A DNA stretch of 64,000 nt from JACRLV01 sp045863555 (GCA_045863555.1 BTUU01000011.1:1-64000); one strand, 5' to 3'. Shown: positions 33,001 through 42,711, counted from the stretch's first letter. The notes: generated by a model from the sequence alone, not told the origin. A program made the numbers and translations.

Positions 33001-34148
33001 CAAGGCTGTGGCTGCGGCTCGGATTTCACGCCCACGTCGGGCAAATAGAACGACCGGCCGTCGCGAATGTTCTGAATCATCTCGAAGACCCGCGAAGTGA
33101 TCAGGGTCTGCACCCGCGCGGCAGGGTAGCCGAGGCGGGCGAAATCGACGCGCGGACTGTCGGCGCGGTGGCACTCGGAGCAATCGAGCGCTTTTTCCCG
33201 CCTCAGGGGATGCACCCGCGCGAGCAACTGTTCCCGCTCCGCGCCCTCCAGCGACGGTCCACGGGCGAGCCATTCCTTCACCGCGTCCTGCGAATTCGGG
33301 TGCGCCAGCATCGGCTTTCCCGCATCATCCCGTGCGGCGAGCTTCGATCCATACGAGCCCCGGAGCGCCGCCCGCACCGCGTCCTCGGCGGACCCGAGCA
33401 GCCGCTCATACTGGGGGCTACCGGCGCGGACAGCGCTGATGTCTTCCGCGACGCGCGCGAGCTGCGGCTGGGATTGACCCTCGTCGGCGGAGCGGCGGAG
33501 CATCCGGACGAGCTCGGCCTGCGCTTCGGGAGTGGAGAATTCATCCGATTCCGCAATCGGTGCGCTGCTGGCGCGCCGCGCGGCCGACCAGCGGGCGAGC
33601 CAGTCGAATGCGTCGAGCAGCGGCGGGCGCGGGCCCGGCTTGCCGCTCGCAAGGCTGTACCACGTGAGGTTGCGCGGCCGCTCCTCGTCCTTGAAGTGAC
33701 ACACGCCGCAGTGGATGCTCGTGGCGTGCATGTTCAGAAACGCCCGATCCTCCTTGCGGCGCGCGTGCGGCAGCGGCGAATGACAGCCGCTGCGCGTGCA
33801 GTCGTTGTTGGGATCGTTCTGGAGCCACGAATCGAAGCGGTGATAGTGTGACGCCGGCGCGCGGGGATTCTCCACCGAACTGAGCCCGAGCCAGTCTCGC
33901 GGCGCGCCGTGCAGGATCGATTCGTCCAGTTGGCGCGGCACCGCGGCGATCTGCGCCGGTGTTTCGGCCGGGGCGATCAGGCCGCGCACGAGATAGCGGA
34001 CCGTCAGAAAGCAAAGCCAGACGATGACGACCATGAGCACGGCGGCATAGATGCGCTGGGCCGAGGAGCCGATCGCCCCGAGCAGCACGCGGAGTCGGAT
34101 CCACGCGCCGCGAAGCCTGCCGAATCGGATTTTCGCGGGATCAGACAC
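33000..34148 (-). CDS. Membrane-anchored cytochrome c with three haem-type motifs
   Basis: The 382-residue protein starts at a GTG six bases after GGGGAGG. It overlaps the end of the preceding gene by 8 bases. One membrane helix (about 34-54) anchors a periplasmic domain with CTRSGCH (CX4CH, near 119), CGVCH (near 147) and CSECH (near 324). A long helical segment rich in Arg and Ala separates the last two. It lies between the cytochrome b fusion and the 20-haem protein and could connect them. No catalytic domain is visible. Confidence 0.85.
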   Translation of the reverse strand: MSDPAKIRFGRLRGAWIRLRVLLGAIGSSAQRIYAAVLMVVIVWLCFLTVRYLVRGLIAPAETPAQIAAVPRQLDESILHGAPRDWLGLSSVENPRAPASHYHRFDSWLQNDPNNDCTRSGCHSPLPHARRKEDRAFLNMHATSIHCGVCHFKDEERPRNLTWYSLASGKPGPRPPLLDAFDWLARWSAARRASSAPIAESDEFSTPEAQAELVRMLRRSADEGQSQPQLARVAEDISAVRAGSPQYERLLGSAEDAVRAALRGSYGSKLAARDDAGKPMLAHPNSQDAVKEWLARGPSLEGAEREQLLARVHPLRREKALDCSECHRADSPRVDFARLGYPAARVQTLITSRVFEMIQNIRDGRSFYLPDVGVKSEPQPQP

Positions 34149-36009
34149 TGAAATCCTCCCCGCTCTTGGTCGAGGCGGCTCCGGGCATCGACGCCGCGGC
34201 GTCGAGGACCCACGCCGCATTCTCCTCGGCGAGTTTCGCGCTCGGCGTCCGGCCGCTCAGCATCGCCGGCGACAGCGGGAAGACCGTCGGCGAGAGAACA
34301 ACCGCGTACATGTGCAGGATCCCCACGTGGATCATCGCCAGAAAGGCTTCGTACGTATGGATGATCGTGGCGATATTGAATACGCGGCCGTTCATGAAGT
34401 GCGACGTGGTCTGTTCGGCCCAGAGCATCAGGCCGGTGACGCCGAGCACGGTCGTGCCCCAGAGCACGCCGACGTAGTCGAGTTTCTCGAGGACGCTGAA
34501 GCGACCGAAGCGCGGCCGGTCCTTCTTGAGCCCGAGCAGGTAGCCGAAGAGCGAGCCGGCGTTCTGCATGTCGGTGCGCGTGAGGACCATCGGCAGGCCC
34601 AGGGCCGCGCCGATGACGCCGCGCCGCCGGCCGTCCGCCTCAGGCTGCCGCGCCGAGCGCAGCAGCGTGTAGAGGATGTACCCCATGTGCATCAGGAATC
34701 CGGCGATGAGGGCCGTCCCGGCCACGTGGTGAATCTCGCGCGCCACGCCGAGTCCGCCCATCGCGGCAATCAGGCTCGCCGCCCAGGCCGAATCGGCGAA
34801 TTTCATCGGAAAACCCGTGATGATCAGCAGCAGGAAGAGCACCGTGAGCGTCCAGTGCTGGACACGCTGGAACGGCGTGAAGCGGCGCAGCCGCCTGCGG
34901 CCGGCCCGCGAGTCGTTCAGCTCATCGGCCAGCTCCTCGATTTCCTTCGCGCCGTGCGTGTGCTTGCCCACGACCAGGTGGAAAAGCTCCAGCAGCACGA
35001 TCATGGCCGAGGGCCCGAACGCGAACAGCGTGAGGAAGATGAAGGCCATCGCGACGAAGAACTCGAGCGAGCCGATCGCGGTGGGGATGTCGAGGTGAAC
35101 CGCCGTCGCGGCGATCGACTTGTCCGCGCCGGGGTGGCAGTCGGTGCTTCGGCACGAGTCGGCGATCCGCGTTGCGTGCACCGTCGAGTTCGGATTGTCG
35201 GCGCGGAGGAAGTTGTGTGCGCTGCCGTGCGGCCCGACGTGGCAGTCGACGCAGCTCGCCGTGTCTCCGCCCAGCAGGGCCGCCTTTCCATGGAAGCTTC
35301 GCACGTAACTCGCGACGGGATCGGCAATCTCGCGATCCGCCTTGAACACAGGGTCGCTGTGGCAGACCGCGCACACCTGGGCCATTTCCAGCGCCGGCCG
35401 CGCGGGCTGAAGTCGACTGGTCACGTGCCGGGCGAAGAAATCGGTTTCCAGCGGCACGCTCACGGCGTGGCACGTGTCGCAGCGATTCACGTTCATATCG
35501 GCCAGGGCCCGGTGGTGCACTTCGCTGCGAAACACCGGTTCGTCGTGGCAGTTCAGACACGCCGACTGCCCCGGTTGCAGGAGCGGACCGCCGCTCAGCC
35601 GCACTTTTGCCAGTTCCGCCGCCGTGTGGACGCTCTCTTCCAGCGCCCGGGCCACCGGCGCGTGGCTGAATTCGCGCGGCGGGGAATCGGGCCGCGAAAG
35701 GTGACACGTCCGTGTGCAGTCGACGGGCGTCACGGTCGCGTGCGGGACGACGCGGACTTCCTCCCGGTTATGGCAATCCGTGCAATTCAGCCGGGCGTGC
35801 GGGCCCAGGCCGTGGTGCGCGTACGCCGGGTCGACGTAGAAGAGCCGCACCCGCTCGGTGGCCGGGTCAAACCGGCTGAGACCCGGAAACTGGTGGCAGA
35901 ACAGGCAGTTTTCGCGGTCGCTCGCGGCCGCGGCCGACGCCAGGGCGGCGAGCAGCGTGAGAGTCAACAGCCACTGCGGAAAATCGCGCAGCGGTCGTGT
36001 GGGATTCAT
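34141..36009 (-). CDS. Fusion of periplasmic multihaem cytochrome c and membrane cytochrome b
   Basis: The 622-residue protein has a signal peptide (about 1-28). A periplasmic domain (30-330) follows with six CXXCH motifs, one CX3CH (CTRTCH) and one CX4CH (CRSTDCH). The C-terminal half (about 335-590) is a four- to five-helix cytochrome b of the FdnI/cytochrome b561 type. It has RVQHWTLTVLF, EIHHVAGTALIAGFLMHMGY and a final IIHTYEAFLAMIHVGILHMY, which give several haem b ligand candidates. It would oxidise quinol, or reduce quinone, and exchange electrons with the periplasmic haems in one polypeptide. The ATG at 36009 begins the signal peptide; the longer frame does not. It is the first gene of the minus-strand cytochrome operon. 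Confidence 0.88.
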   Translation of the reverse strand: MNPTRPLRDFPQWLLTLTLLAALASAAAASDRENCLFCHQFPGLSRFDPATERVRLFYVDPAYAHHGLGPHARLNCTDCHNREEVRVVPHATVTPVDCTRTCHLSRPDSPPREFSHAPVARALEESVHTAAELAKVRLSGGPLLQPGQSACLNCHDEPVFRSEVHHRALADMNVNRCDTCHAVSVPLETDFFARHVTSRLQPARPALEMAQVCAVCHSDPVFKADREIADPVASYVRSFHGKAALLGGDTASCVDCHVGPHGSAHNFLRADNPNSTVHATRIADSCRSTDCHPGADKSIAATAVHLDIPTAIGSLEFFVAMAFIFLTLFAFGPSAMIVLLELFHLVVGKHTHGAKEIEELADELNDSRAGRRRLRRFTPFQRVQHWTLTVLFLLLIITGFPMKFADSAWAASLIAAMGGLGVAREIHHVAGTALIAGFLMHMGYILYTLLRSARQPEADGRRRGVIGAALGLPMVLTRTDMQNAGSLFGYLLGLKKDRPRFGRFSVLEKLDYVGVLWGTTVLGVTGLMLWAEQTTSHFMNGRVFNIATIIHTYEAFLAMIHVGILHMYAVVLSPTVFPLSPAMLSGRTPSAKLAEENAAWVLDAAASMPGAASTKSGEDFSV

Positions 36010-36129
36010 CGCAAACGTGCCTCGGTGAAAGCGGCCCCGAAACCATCCGGCTCGGCAGGATCGTAACCACAGACCCTGTGGAACGCGATTCCCGCGCCGT
36101 ACTCTCGCGCAGGATACTGGAAAGTTCCG

Positions 36130-36179
36130 TGCCACACTCAGGCATTCGGCTTGCCTAGGCGTGGGCGGAGGGGTAGAAC
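36130..36179. promoter_or_regulatory. Imperfect palindrome and promoter candidate between divergent cytochrome genes
   Basis: AGGCA (36140-36144) and TGCCT (36152-36156) form the core of a larger imperfect hairpin. On the plus strand TTGCCT (36151-36156) and TAGAAC (36174-36179), 17 bases apart, could be a promoter for the NapC-like gene. A shared control site for both directions is possible. Confidence 0.3.
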
Positions 36180-36228
36180 GCTCCTCGAATTCGGGTCGTT
36201 ATCGCCTCGCGCAGAAAAGGTCTGATCC

Positions 36229-38001
36229 ATGTCCGAAGCCAAACAGCATCCGCACAATCCCGATCCTCAACCTGCTGCTGCGAACACCCAGCCGCCGGTG
36301 AAGCGCTCCCGGACGCGGAGAATTCTCGGCGTGCTCATGACCGCCGGGCTGACCCTGCTCATCGTCGGCGGCGTCGGCCTGGCCGGCGCGGAATACTACA
36401 CGGCGCAGCCCAAATTCTGCGGCACGTGCCACGTGATGGACCCGTACTACGAATCGTGGAGCCACGACCTGCACGGACGCAAGCTCGGCGTTCGGTGCGT
36501 CGACTGTCATTACGCCCCCGGCGAGCGCTTCACGATCAAGGCGAAGTTCAAGGGCCTGTCGCAGGTCGCGAGCTATTTCAGCGGCCGCTACGGCACCGGA
36601 CGGCCGCGCGCCCACGTGTCGGACGACAGTTGCCTGACCTCGGCCTGCCACGGCGACCAGGCGTTCATGACCAAGAAGCTCACGATCGGCGAAGCCCGCG
36701 AGGACATCCGGCTCGTCGACGGGATTGAAACGAAGATTCAGCGCGAGCCGACCGTCTCTTTCTTCCATGAGAAACACCTTCAGGCGGACGCGAAGCTCAC
36801 GCAGGTCGATGCGGACCGCGAGGCGACCACCGCCCGTCTCCGCGCGGCGCTCGATCCGGCTGCATTCGAGAAAGTGACGAAGCTGACGAAGTCTGTCGCT
36901 CCTGCGACGGAGCGGAACACGGCCCTCGCATCGCTGCTCGACCAGATTGCCGCCGCCGACGCCGTCCGCGTGGATGCCCGGGCGCTGCTGGACCTCGAGC
37001 ACCGCCGGATCCGCCTCAAGCAGCTCGAAGGTGCTTCCTGCTCGACCTGCCACAACTACGACCCGACCGGCGCGAACCACATCGCCGTGAATCGCCAGAA
37101 CTGCTACACGTGCCATTTCACGAATGAGGGATTCAACCACGGCACCGGCGAATGCCTGAAATGCCACGAGCCGCCGACACGGCTGATCTCCGTCCATTCC
37201 GCGAGCGCGACCACCACCAGCCCCGTCCTGATGGACCACCGCGACATCGTCAACCGCAACGTCGACTGCGCGAGCTGTCACCTCGACGTCATTCGGGGCG
37301 ACTCGGCCGTGACCGTCCGCGAGTGCCGCAACTGTCACGATCAGGACCGGTTCATCGTCGACTTCGAGACGCGCACCACCGAGACCGTCGAGAAGTATCA
37401 CGAGGCCCACGTCGGCCATCAGAAGGCCCGCTGCGACGACTGCCACCGCTCAGTGTCGCACGGACTGCTCGACCCGGTGCGCGAGACCGCGTCCGGTTTC
37501 CTCAGGCCTGTGCTCGATGATTGCCAGCACTGCCACCCCGGCCACCACCGCGAGCAGGTGCAGATGCTCGCCGGCATCGGCGGCGCAGAGGGCGGCCGCG
37601 ACACGCCCAATGCGATGCTCGGCTCGCGCCTGAACTGCCGCGCGTGTCACGTCATGTCCGGCGAAGATACGAAGGGTGATTCCGTCGTGAAGGCGACCGA
37701 GCAGTCGTGCATCGCCTGCCACACGGACAACTACGCGACCCTCTTCGCCCAGCAGCGCTCCGAACTCGATACCGCCATGCAGGAAACGAAGGAGCTGCTC
37801 GGCCGCGTCGAAAAACTCGCCTCGACCGCGGCGAATGTGACCTCGGCCCTGCGCGAGAAGATCAACCTCGCGAAGCAGAACATTCACTTTGTCGAGACGG
37901 CCGGCGGCATGCACAACAAGCACTACGCGTCGAGATTGCTCGACGCGGCCCGGCGTGATCTGGCCGAAGTTGAACAGGCGCTGGGCGGCGCGCCGCAGTA
38001 A
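36229..38001 (+). CDS. NapC/NirT-like multihaem cytochrome c with 12 haem-type motifs
   Basis: The 590-residue protein has a proline-rich cytoplasmic N terminus, one membrane anchor (about 31-55) and a NapC/NirT-like start (FCGTCHVMDPYYESW at about 64-78, then CVDCHYAPGE). In total there are 11 CXXCH motifs and one CX4CH (CLTSACH). NapC/NirT proteins take electrons from quinol to periplasmic partners; this one is much longer than the usual four-haem form and adds an extended haem domain. Helical segments near 185-265 and 500-590 carry no haem motifs and may mediate assembly. It is divergent from the three-gene cytochrome operon and probably belongs to the same pathway. The first ATG is preceded by AAAAGG. 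Confidence 0.9.
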   Translation: MSEAKQHPHNPDPQPAAANTQPPVKRSRTRRILGVLMTAGLTLLIVGGVGLAGAEYYTAQPKFCGTCHVMDPYYESWSHDLHGRKLGVRCVDCHYAPGERFTIKAKFKGLSQVASYFSGRYGTGRPRAHVSDDSCLTSACHGDQAFMTKKLTIGEAREDIRLVDGIETKIQREPTVSFFHEKHLQADAKLTQVDADREATTARLRAALDPAAFEKVTKLTKSVAPATERNTALASLLDQIAAADAVRVDARALLDLEHRRIRLKQLEGASCSTCHNYDPTGANHIAVNRQNCYTCHFTNEGFNHGTGECLKCHEPPTRLISVHSASATTTSPVLMDHRDIVNRNVDCASCHLDVIRGDSAVTVRECRNCHDQDRFIVDFETRTTETVEKYHEAHVGHQKARCDDCHRSVSHGLLDPVRETASGFLRPVLDDCQHCHPGHHREQVQMLAGIGGAEGGRDTPNAMLGSRLNCRACHVMSGEDTKGDSVVKATEQSCIACHTDNYATLFAQQRSELDTAMQETKELLGRVEKLASTAANVTSALREKINLAKQNIHFVETAGGMHNKHYASRLLDAARRDLAEVEQALGGAPQ

Positions 38002-38035
38002 GCGGCGGCCGCGCGACAATCGTGGGACGCGTTCG

Positions 38036-38953
38036 CTATCGAATGATCCGCCGTCGCGGACCTTCCGCCGCCGCCGGGCGGGCGGGTCCGCCGCGGGTTG
38101 GCCCGCGCCGCCCGCGTTCTCCGCGAGTCGCGGCTGCGGGGGCCTTGGGGGCCCGCCGGCGTCGGTTCGGCGCGCGTTCTTCCTCGGCCGCTGCCTGCTC
38201 CGCCGCACGCGCCACGGATTTCCGGAGCGCCGCAACCTCGCCGGCATCGAGCGGCCGGGCCGCGCCGAGCGGGAGGTCGCGCAGCCGAATCGGCCCGATT
38301 CGCACGCGACGCAGCGATTTCACCTTGTGCCCGATGCGTGCGAACATCCGCCGCACCTGGCGGTTCAGGCTCTCCGTCAGCGTAATTTCCAGCGCGCTGA
38401 CGTCCCGGCTGCGGTAGAGCACCTCCGCCCGCTCGACGGTGACGCGCCCCTCGGCCAGGTAGACGCCTTTCCGTAGCGTCGCGGGCAGATCGTCCTCGGC
38501 CATCCCGGCCACTTCCACGCGGTACGCCTTCTCGACGCCGTAGCGTGGATGTGAGATGCGCTGGGCGAGTTCTCCGTCATTGGTCATGAGGATCAGCCCG
38601 GAACTCTCCGTGTCGAGCCGACCCACGACGAACAGGCGCGTCCGCATCGGTGGCAGAAAGTCCACCGCCCGCCGCCGGCCCGACGGGTCGCGATTCGTGC
38701 ACACGACGCCCTTGGGCTTGTGGATGATCCAGTACTGGTGCGGCTGCGGCCGGACCCGATTGCCGTCGACGACCACGACGTCGTTTTCCGGATCGACGAA
38801 CGCGGGCAGTTCCTCGATGACGCGATCGTTCACGAGGACGCGGCCGTCGAGGATCAATTCCTCCGCGTGCCGCCGCGACGCCACGCCCGCGTCGGACAGA
38901 AACGCCTGGAGCCGCACGACGCCGCGCTCCCGCTCCGATCTGGGTCGCTTCAT
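38036..38953 (-). CDS. Pseudouridine synthase, RsuA/RluB/E/F family
   Basis: The 305-residue protein has an N-terminal S4 RNA-binding domain (about 13-60) and the catalytic GRLDTESSGL motif (Asp114) that converts uridine to pseudouridine. The S4 plus RsuA-like layout points to a ribosomal RNA target. The C terminus (about 240-305) is an Arg-Ala-Pro-rich basic tail, longer than in Escherichia coli homologues. The start overlaps the FlgI-like gene's stop by 4 bases. Which uridine is modified cannot be told. Confidence 0.93.
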   Translation of the reverse strand: MKRPRSERERGVVRLQAFLSDAGVASRRHAEELILDGRVLVNDRVIEELPAFVDPENDVVVVDGNRVRPQPHQYWIIHKPKGVVCTNRDPSGRRRAVDFLPPMRTRLFVVGRLDTESSGLILMTNDGELAQRISHPRYGVEKAYRVEVAGMAEDDLPATLRKGVYLAEGRVTVERAEVLYRSRDVSALEITLTESLNRQVRRMFARIGHKVKSLRRVRIGPIRLRDLPLGAARPLDAGEVAALRKSVARAAEQAAAEEERAPNRRRRAPKAPAAATRGERGRRGPTRGGPARPAAAEGPRRRIIR

Positions 38954-40794
38954 TCCGGCCGCTCCTCGCTCGACGAAGACGCCGGCGCCGTCGGCCGCGT
39001 CCGATCGCCCAGCGTATCCGCGTCCGTTTCCGGCCGATCGCCGTCCAGCGGCGTCGGGCCGAAGAGATCCTCCAGCGTGGCGTGTTCGATCGCGAGCCGG
39101 GCGTCGATGCTGCCCGTCTTGACCAGGGCGTTCAGCGTCTGGAGCACCAGACCATAGCTCAGTCCCAGCCCCTGCACGGCCCCGCGCGTGTCTTTGAGCG
39201 GCGGAGCGGCCAGACGCCGGATCAGGTCGTCGACGCGCGGCGCGGCCCTGAGCATGTCGGAAAGCACGCGGCTTTTCCGCGTCCGGCAGAAGACCGTGAT
39301 TTCGGGGTCGCCCGCGGCCGCGTTCACGGTCACGAATTCACGCGGGTGGCTGTAGAACGTGGGCAGCTCCACCGGCACGTCGCGCCCGAAGATCGCGATT
39401 CGCGGCGAGCCCGATCGCGTCACGAAGATCAGCGGCGGACCCGCGCTGGGGACGACGTCGACGATCAGGTTCGTCACGCTCGGATCCATCGGATTCGGAA
39501 AACGCGTCGAACGCACGCTCGGATGTCCGAGCCCCAGCAGCGCCTGGTACGCCGCGACGCGCACTTCCTGGTCGGTCGAATCCAGCAGCGTGAGCAGCCG
39601 TCCGGCCATATGCCCCATGTCGCTGGCGCCCAGTTCCCGGATCGCCGAAACGCGATAGCCTTTGTCGTCCGCCGACGCGAGATTCGCAAGGACGGTCGCG
39701 GCCGACGCATCGCCGAGGCGCGTGCCCGCCCGCGCCGAGAAGAACGCGACGGCCGGATCGCTGTGGCCGTAGAGCGGCTGGATCTGCGGCAGCGCCGCCC
39801 GGCCGATCCCTTCCCAGATCAGCGATACGTGGTTGCGCCGATCCGGGCCGGCGGCCTTGGCGATCTCGTCGGCCAGTTCGCGCAGCTTCCGTTCGGTGAA
39901 ACCCGGCGACGCCTCGAGGTACAGGTGCGCCGCCAGATCGATGAATCGCCCCGGGCGCGACCGAAACGCCGCCGGCGTCTTCAGCGTCACGTAGCTCTGG
40001 CTCATGGCGCTCGCGGCGGACGGATTCTGGCCGAAGCGCTCGTTGATTCGTCGCTCGATCCGCCGCGCCGTCGAATAGGACGGTTCATCGAGCACAAGCC
40101 GCACGGTCCGGTCGACGAGCGACCGGCTGCCCCCGAGGACGACGCCGCGCCGCGCCTCGCCGCCGCCGTCCGACCCCTCCGCGAACGGGTTTGTCAACAC
40201 AACGCCGCGGGCCTTCGCGTAGGTGCGGCTCGCGATGATCCCCGCACCCGTCATCGAGGGCTCGAAGATCTTGAGCTCCGATTCAAGAAGCAGACCGCCG
40301 TCGATCGACCGGGTCTGCGTCCCCATCGCCTCCACCTGCACATCGAACATCGCGCCCGCGGGCGCACCGGCGGGGATGACGCCGCTGATCTGCACGACCG
40401 CCGCGTCCGGCGAGTCAAGCAACGAATTAGGCGACGAGTAGAAGCGGGAGATCGGCGACTCCGCGGCCGCCTCGCGCGCGAGATAGTCGATGAGATACTC
40501 GCGCACCGCCGTCGGGCAGTCCGTTCCGCCGTCGTCGCCGAGCCCGATCACGACGCCGTAGCCGCGGACGAGCATCGGTTCCGCGTCGCTCGTGAGCGTG
40601 CGCCCGCCGATCGTCTCGACCAGAAGCGGGTCACGCCGATCGGCCGGCGCGGGCGCCGGCTCCGGCGGGGGCTCCTTCCGGCCGCCGAAAAGCGAGAATT
40701 CTCCGTCGCCGCAGCCCCCCGCAAGCGAGATCAGTGCGAACAGAAACAGGATCCGGGGCCGCAGCCCTGCGGATCGGCGACGCTGTTGATTCAT
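38950..40794 (-). CDS. FlgI-like lipoprotein with HEAT-like repeats
   Basis: The 614-residue protein has a lipoprotein-like signal ending LAGGC (Cys28). Residues 60-300 resemble the flagellar P-ring protein FlgI: RGYGVVIGLGDDGGT (near 77-91), AAVVQISGVIPAGAPAGAMFD (near 133-152) and LVLDEPSYSTARRIERRINER. Between about 335 and 400 are HEAT-like helical repeats (DKGYRVSAIRELGASDMGHMAGRLL and so on). FlgI normally lacks both a lipid anchor and HEAT repeats. No other flagellar gene is in the window. It may be an envelope ring or scaffold protein that shares FlgI ancestry. It is coupled to the pseudouridine synthase gene by a 4-base overlap. Confidence 0.75.
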   Translation of the reverse strand: MNQQRRRSAGLRPRILFLFALISLAGGCGDGEFSLFGGRKEPPPEPAPAPADRRDPLLVETIGGRTLTSDAEPMLVRGYGVVIGLGDDGGTDCPTAVREYLIDYLAREAAAESPISRFYSSPNSLLDSPDAAVVQISGVIPAGAPAGAMFDVQVEAMGTQTRSIDGGLLLESELKIFEPSMTGAGIIASRTYAKARGVVLTNPFAEGSDGGGEARRGVVLGGSRSLVDRTVRLVLDEPSYSTARRIERRINERFGQNPSAASAMSQSYVTLKTPAAFRSRPGRFIDLAAHLYLEASPGFTERKLRELADEIAKAAGPDRRNHVSLIWEGIGRAALPQIQPLYGHSDPAVAFFSARAGTRLGDASAATVLANLASADDKGYRVSAIRELGASDMGHMAGRLLTLLDSTDQEVRVAAYQALLGLGHPSVRSTRFPNPMDPSVTNLIVDVVPSAGPPLIFVTRSGSPRIAIFGRDVPVELPTFYSHPREFVTVNAAAGDPEITVFCRTRKSRVLSDMLRAAPRVDDLIRRLAAPPLKDTRGAVQGLGLSYGLVLQTLNALVKTGSIDARLAIEHATLEDLFGPTPLDGDRPETDADTLGDRTRPTAPASSSSEERPE

Positions 40795-40948
40795 CGAAAA
40801 AGTCCTCGCAACGCCTGGCTGGTACGGTCGCCGTCGGGGATCTCTACAGGGGAATCATAGCCTGATTTTCGCGCATGTGCGACGAATCCGCGGGAATTGC
40901 GCGCGGGGCGGACGTGCTGCCCGGTCCCCGCGAACGACGCCGCGACCC

Positions 40949-42598
40949 TCAGCCCACGGAGTCGCGGTTGCTCCGGTATTCCTCGTTATCCGGATAGAGG
41001 CTCAGGGCATTCTGAAAGTAGCTCGCCGCGCGGCTCGTTTCACCGATCGCCCGGTAGTAGAGCCCGGCGCGGTTGTAGGTATCCGCCAACTGAGATTTGC
41101 TCGTCTCGTCGGATTTTTTCAACTCGTAAGCGCTCTTGAACGCCGAGATGGCGTCGTCATAGCGGTGGCTTGCCAGTTTCGCCCCGCCGTCGAGCCGTAG
41201 TGCGCTGATCGCCGCGTCGCGGTAGGTGGTGTTCGACTTGTACAGCTCGAGGGCGCGCCGGTACGCCGCCGCCGCATCGGCGTGCTTGCCGGCCGCCGTG
41301 AACTGATCCCCCAGCGCGAACCGCGTTTCGGCCAGCTTGCGCCGGTACACGCTGCTCGACGGGTCGATGTCATAGGCGGCCTGGAACGCCGTCACTTCCG
41401 CCCCGATCTCGCCGCCCGCATCGATCCGCCGCGCTTCGAGCCGCCGGCCCACCGCATACACGTCGCGGGCGATCCGGCCGCGAAGCTCTTCGCCGCCGGC
41501 TCCGCGGGCGTCGCGCGCGGCCGCCTCATAGTCCGTGATTGCCCGCGTGTAGTCGCCCGCCATCGCCCGCTGTCGCGCCCGTGCCTCAAGGGCGCTGCCG
41601 CGGCCGAGCCGGGCCTCGTCGAGCGTGGAATCGAGATCGAGCGCTCTCTGGAAGGATTCCAGCGCCTGCGTTACGTCGCCGCGTTCCAGCTTCCGCTGAC
41701 CGATCGCGACGTGGGCCCGGGCCTCATCCGTCGCATACGAAAGATCGCCCTGCGCGAGTTGAGCGGCGGCGTGAAGCGATTCGAGCGCCGTGTCGAGCTT
41801 GCCCAGACGCAGTTGCGCCCGTCCCAGCAGGTTCCGCGCGAATGCATCCGTCGACGATCTCGCGACAAGCCGCTCGAAGTCCTTCTCCAGCGTCGCCACT
41901 TCCGCATCGCTCGCCGCCGCGAGCGCCTGCGAGTACTGGAAGAACGCCCGCACGGGGTTCGCGCTCTGCTCCGCCTGGCGCGCGGCGACAAGTCGGGCCT
42001 CGACGTTGCGCGGGCTCCGCGTCAGGAGCGTGCCCAGCAGCCGGTCGCCGGCGGCGCTGGTCGCGGCGGAGCTTTGAAGCCGCCGCACGCGCGCCAGAAC
42101 ATCCGCATCATTGCCGCGCAGCGAGCGGGCATTCTCCGCGTCTACCTCCGCGCCGAGCGTCGGATCGAGCGCGGCCGCCTTGCGGAAATATTGCTCCGCT
42201 TTGTCGTAGTCGCCCGCGGTCTGTTCGTTGAGCCCCTGGGCCCGCGCGATAGCGCCGCTGCCGCCATGGTCACGCACATAGTCGCTCAGGAGGCCGCGCG
42301 CGGCCGCGTAGTCGCCGCCGGCGGTCAGGAAATTGGCCTGCTTGATCGTCGCCGCCTCGCGCGCGGCTGCTTGCGGCGGGCGCGGCGCCGCGGCGCGAGG
42401 GCCATACGCGGCGGCGATGATCGAGCCCGCGCTTGCCGCGCCCGCACCCAACCCGGCGATCGAGACAATCGCGTCCGGTCCGAAGGAGACGGAACCGCCC
42501 GCCGCGCCCGGCAGCGCGGCCACGAGCCCGCCGAAGAGACCCGACGATCGTGGTATCAGCGCTTCCACCCCGCCAAGCGACTCGATTGTCGATGGCAT
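40949..42598 (-). CDS. TPR-repeat protein
   Basis: The 549-residue protein starts eight bases after GGGGGAG. After an alanine- and glycine-rich N terminus it has about ten tetratricopeptide-like repeats (for example GDYDKAEQYFRKAAALDPTLG near 128 and TQALESFQRALDLDSTLDEARLG near 308), ending with YYRAIGETSRAASYFQNALSLYPDNEEY. TPR proteins are interaction scaffolds. No signal peptide is evident. Partners unknown. Confidence 0.8.
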   Translation of the reverse strand: MPSTIESLGGVEALIPRSSGLFGGLVAALPGAAGGSVSFGPDAIVSIAGLGAGAASAGSIIAAAYGPRAAAPRPPQAAAREAATIKQANFLTAGGDYAAARGLLSDYVRDHGGSGAIARAQGLNEQTAGDYDKAEQYFRKAAALDPTLGAEVDAENARSLRGNDADVLARVRRLQSSAATSAAGDRLLGTLLTRSPRNVEARLVAARQAEQSANPVRAFFQYSQALAAASDAEVATLEKDFERLVARSSTDAFARNLLGRAQLRLGKLDTALESLHAAAQLAQGDLSYATDEARAHVAIGQRKLERGDVTQALESFQRALDLDSTLDEARLGRGSALEARARQRAMAGDYTRAITDYEAAARDARGAGGEELRGRIARDVYAVGRRLEARRIDAGGEIGAEVTAFQAAYDIDPSSSVYRRKLAETRFALGDQFTAAGKHADAAAAYRRALELYKSNTTYRDAAISALRLDGGAKLASHRYDDAISAFKSAYELKKSDETSKSQLADTYNRAGLYYRAIGETSRAASYFQNALSLYPDNEEYRSNRDSVG

Positions 42599-42711
42599 GG
42601 ACCACTCCCCCGTGAAGTCGCCCGCAGCGTCAAGCGCTGAAGCGCAGACTTCCGTCGAGTGAAGCGTTCAATTCAGAGAGGGGGATTGTCCAGCCCGGCG
42701 CGAAAAAAGCG

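Noticed and set aside
36010..36135. N-terminal extension of the cytochrome b fusion
   Set aside because: Cys- and Arg-rich without start signals; the signal peptide begins at 36009.
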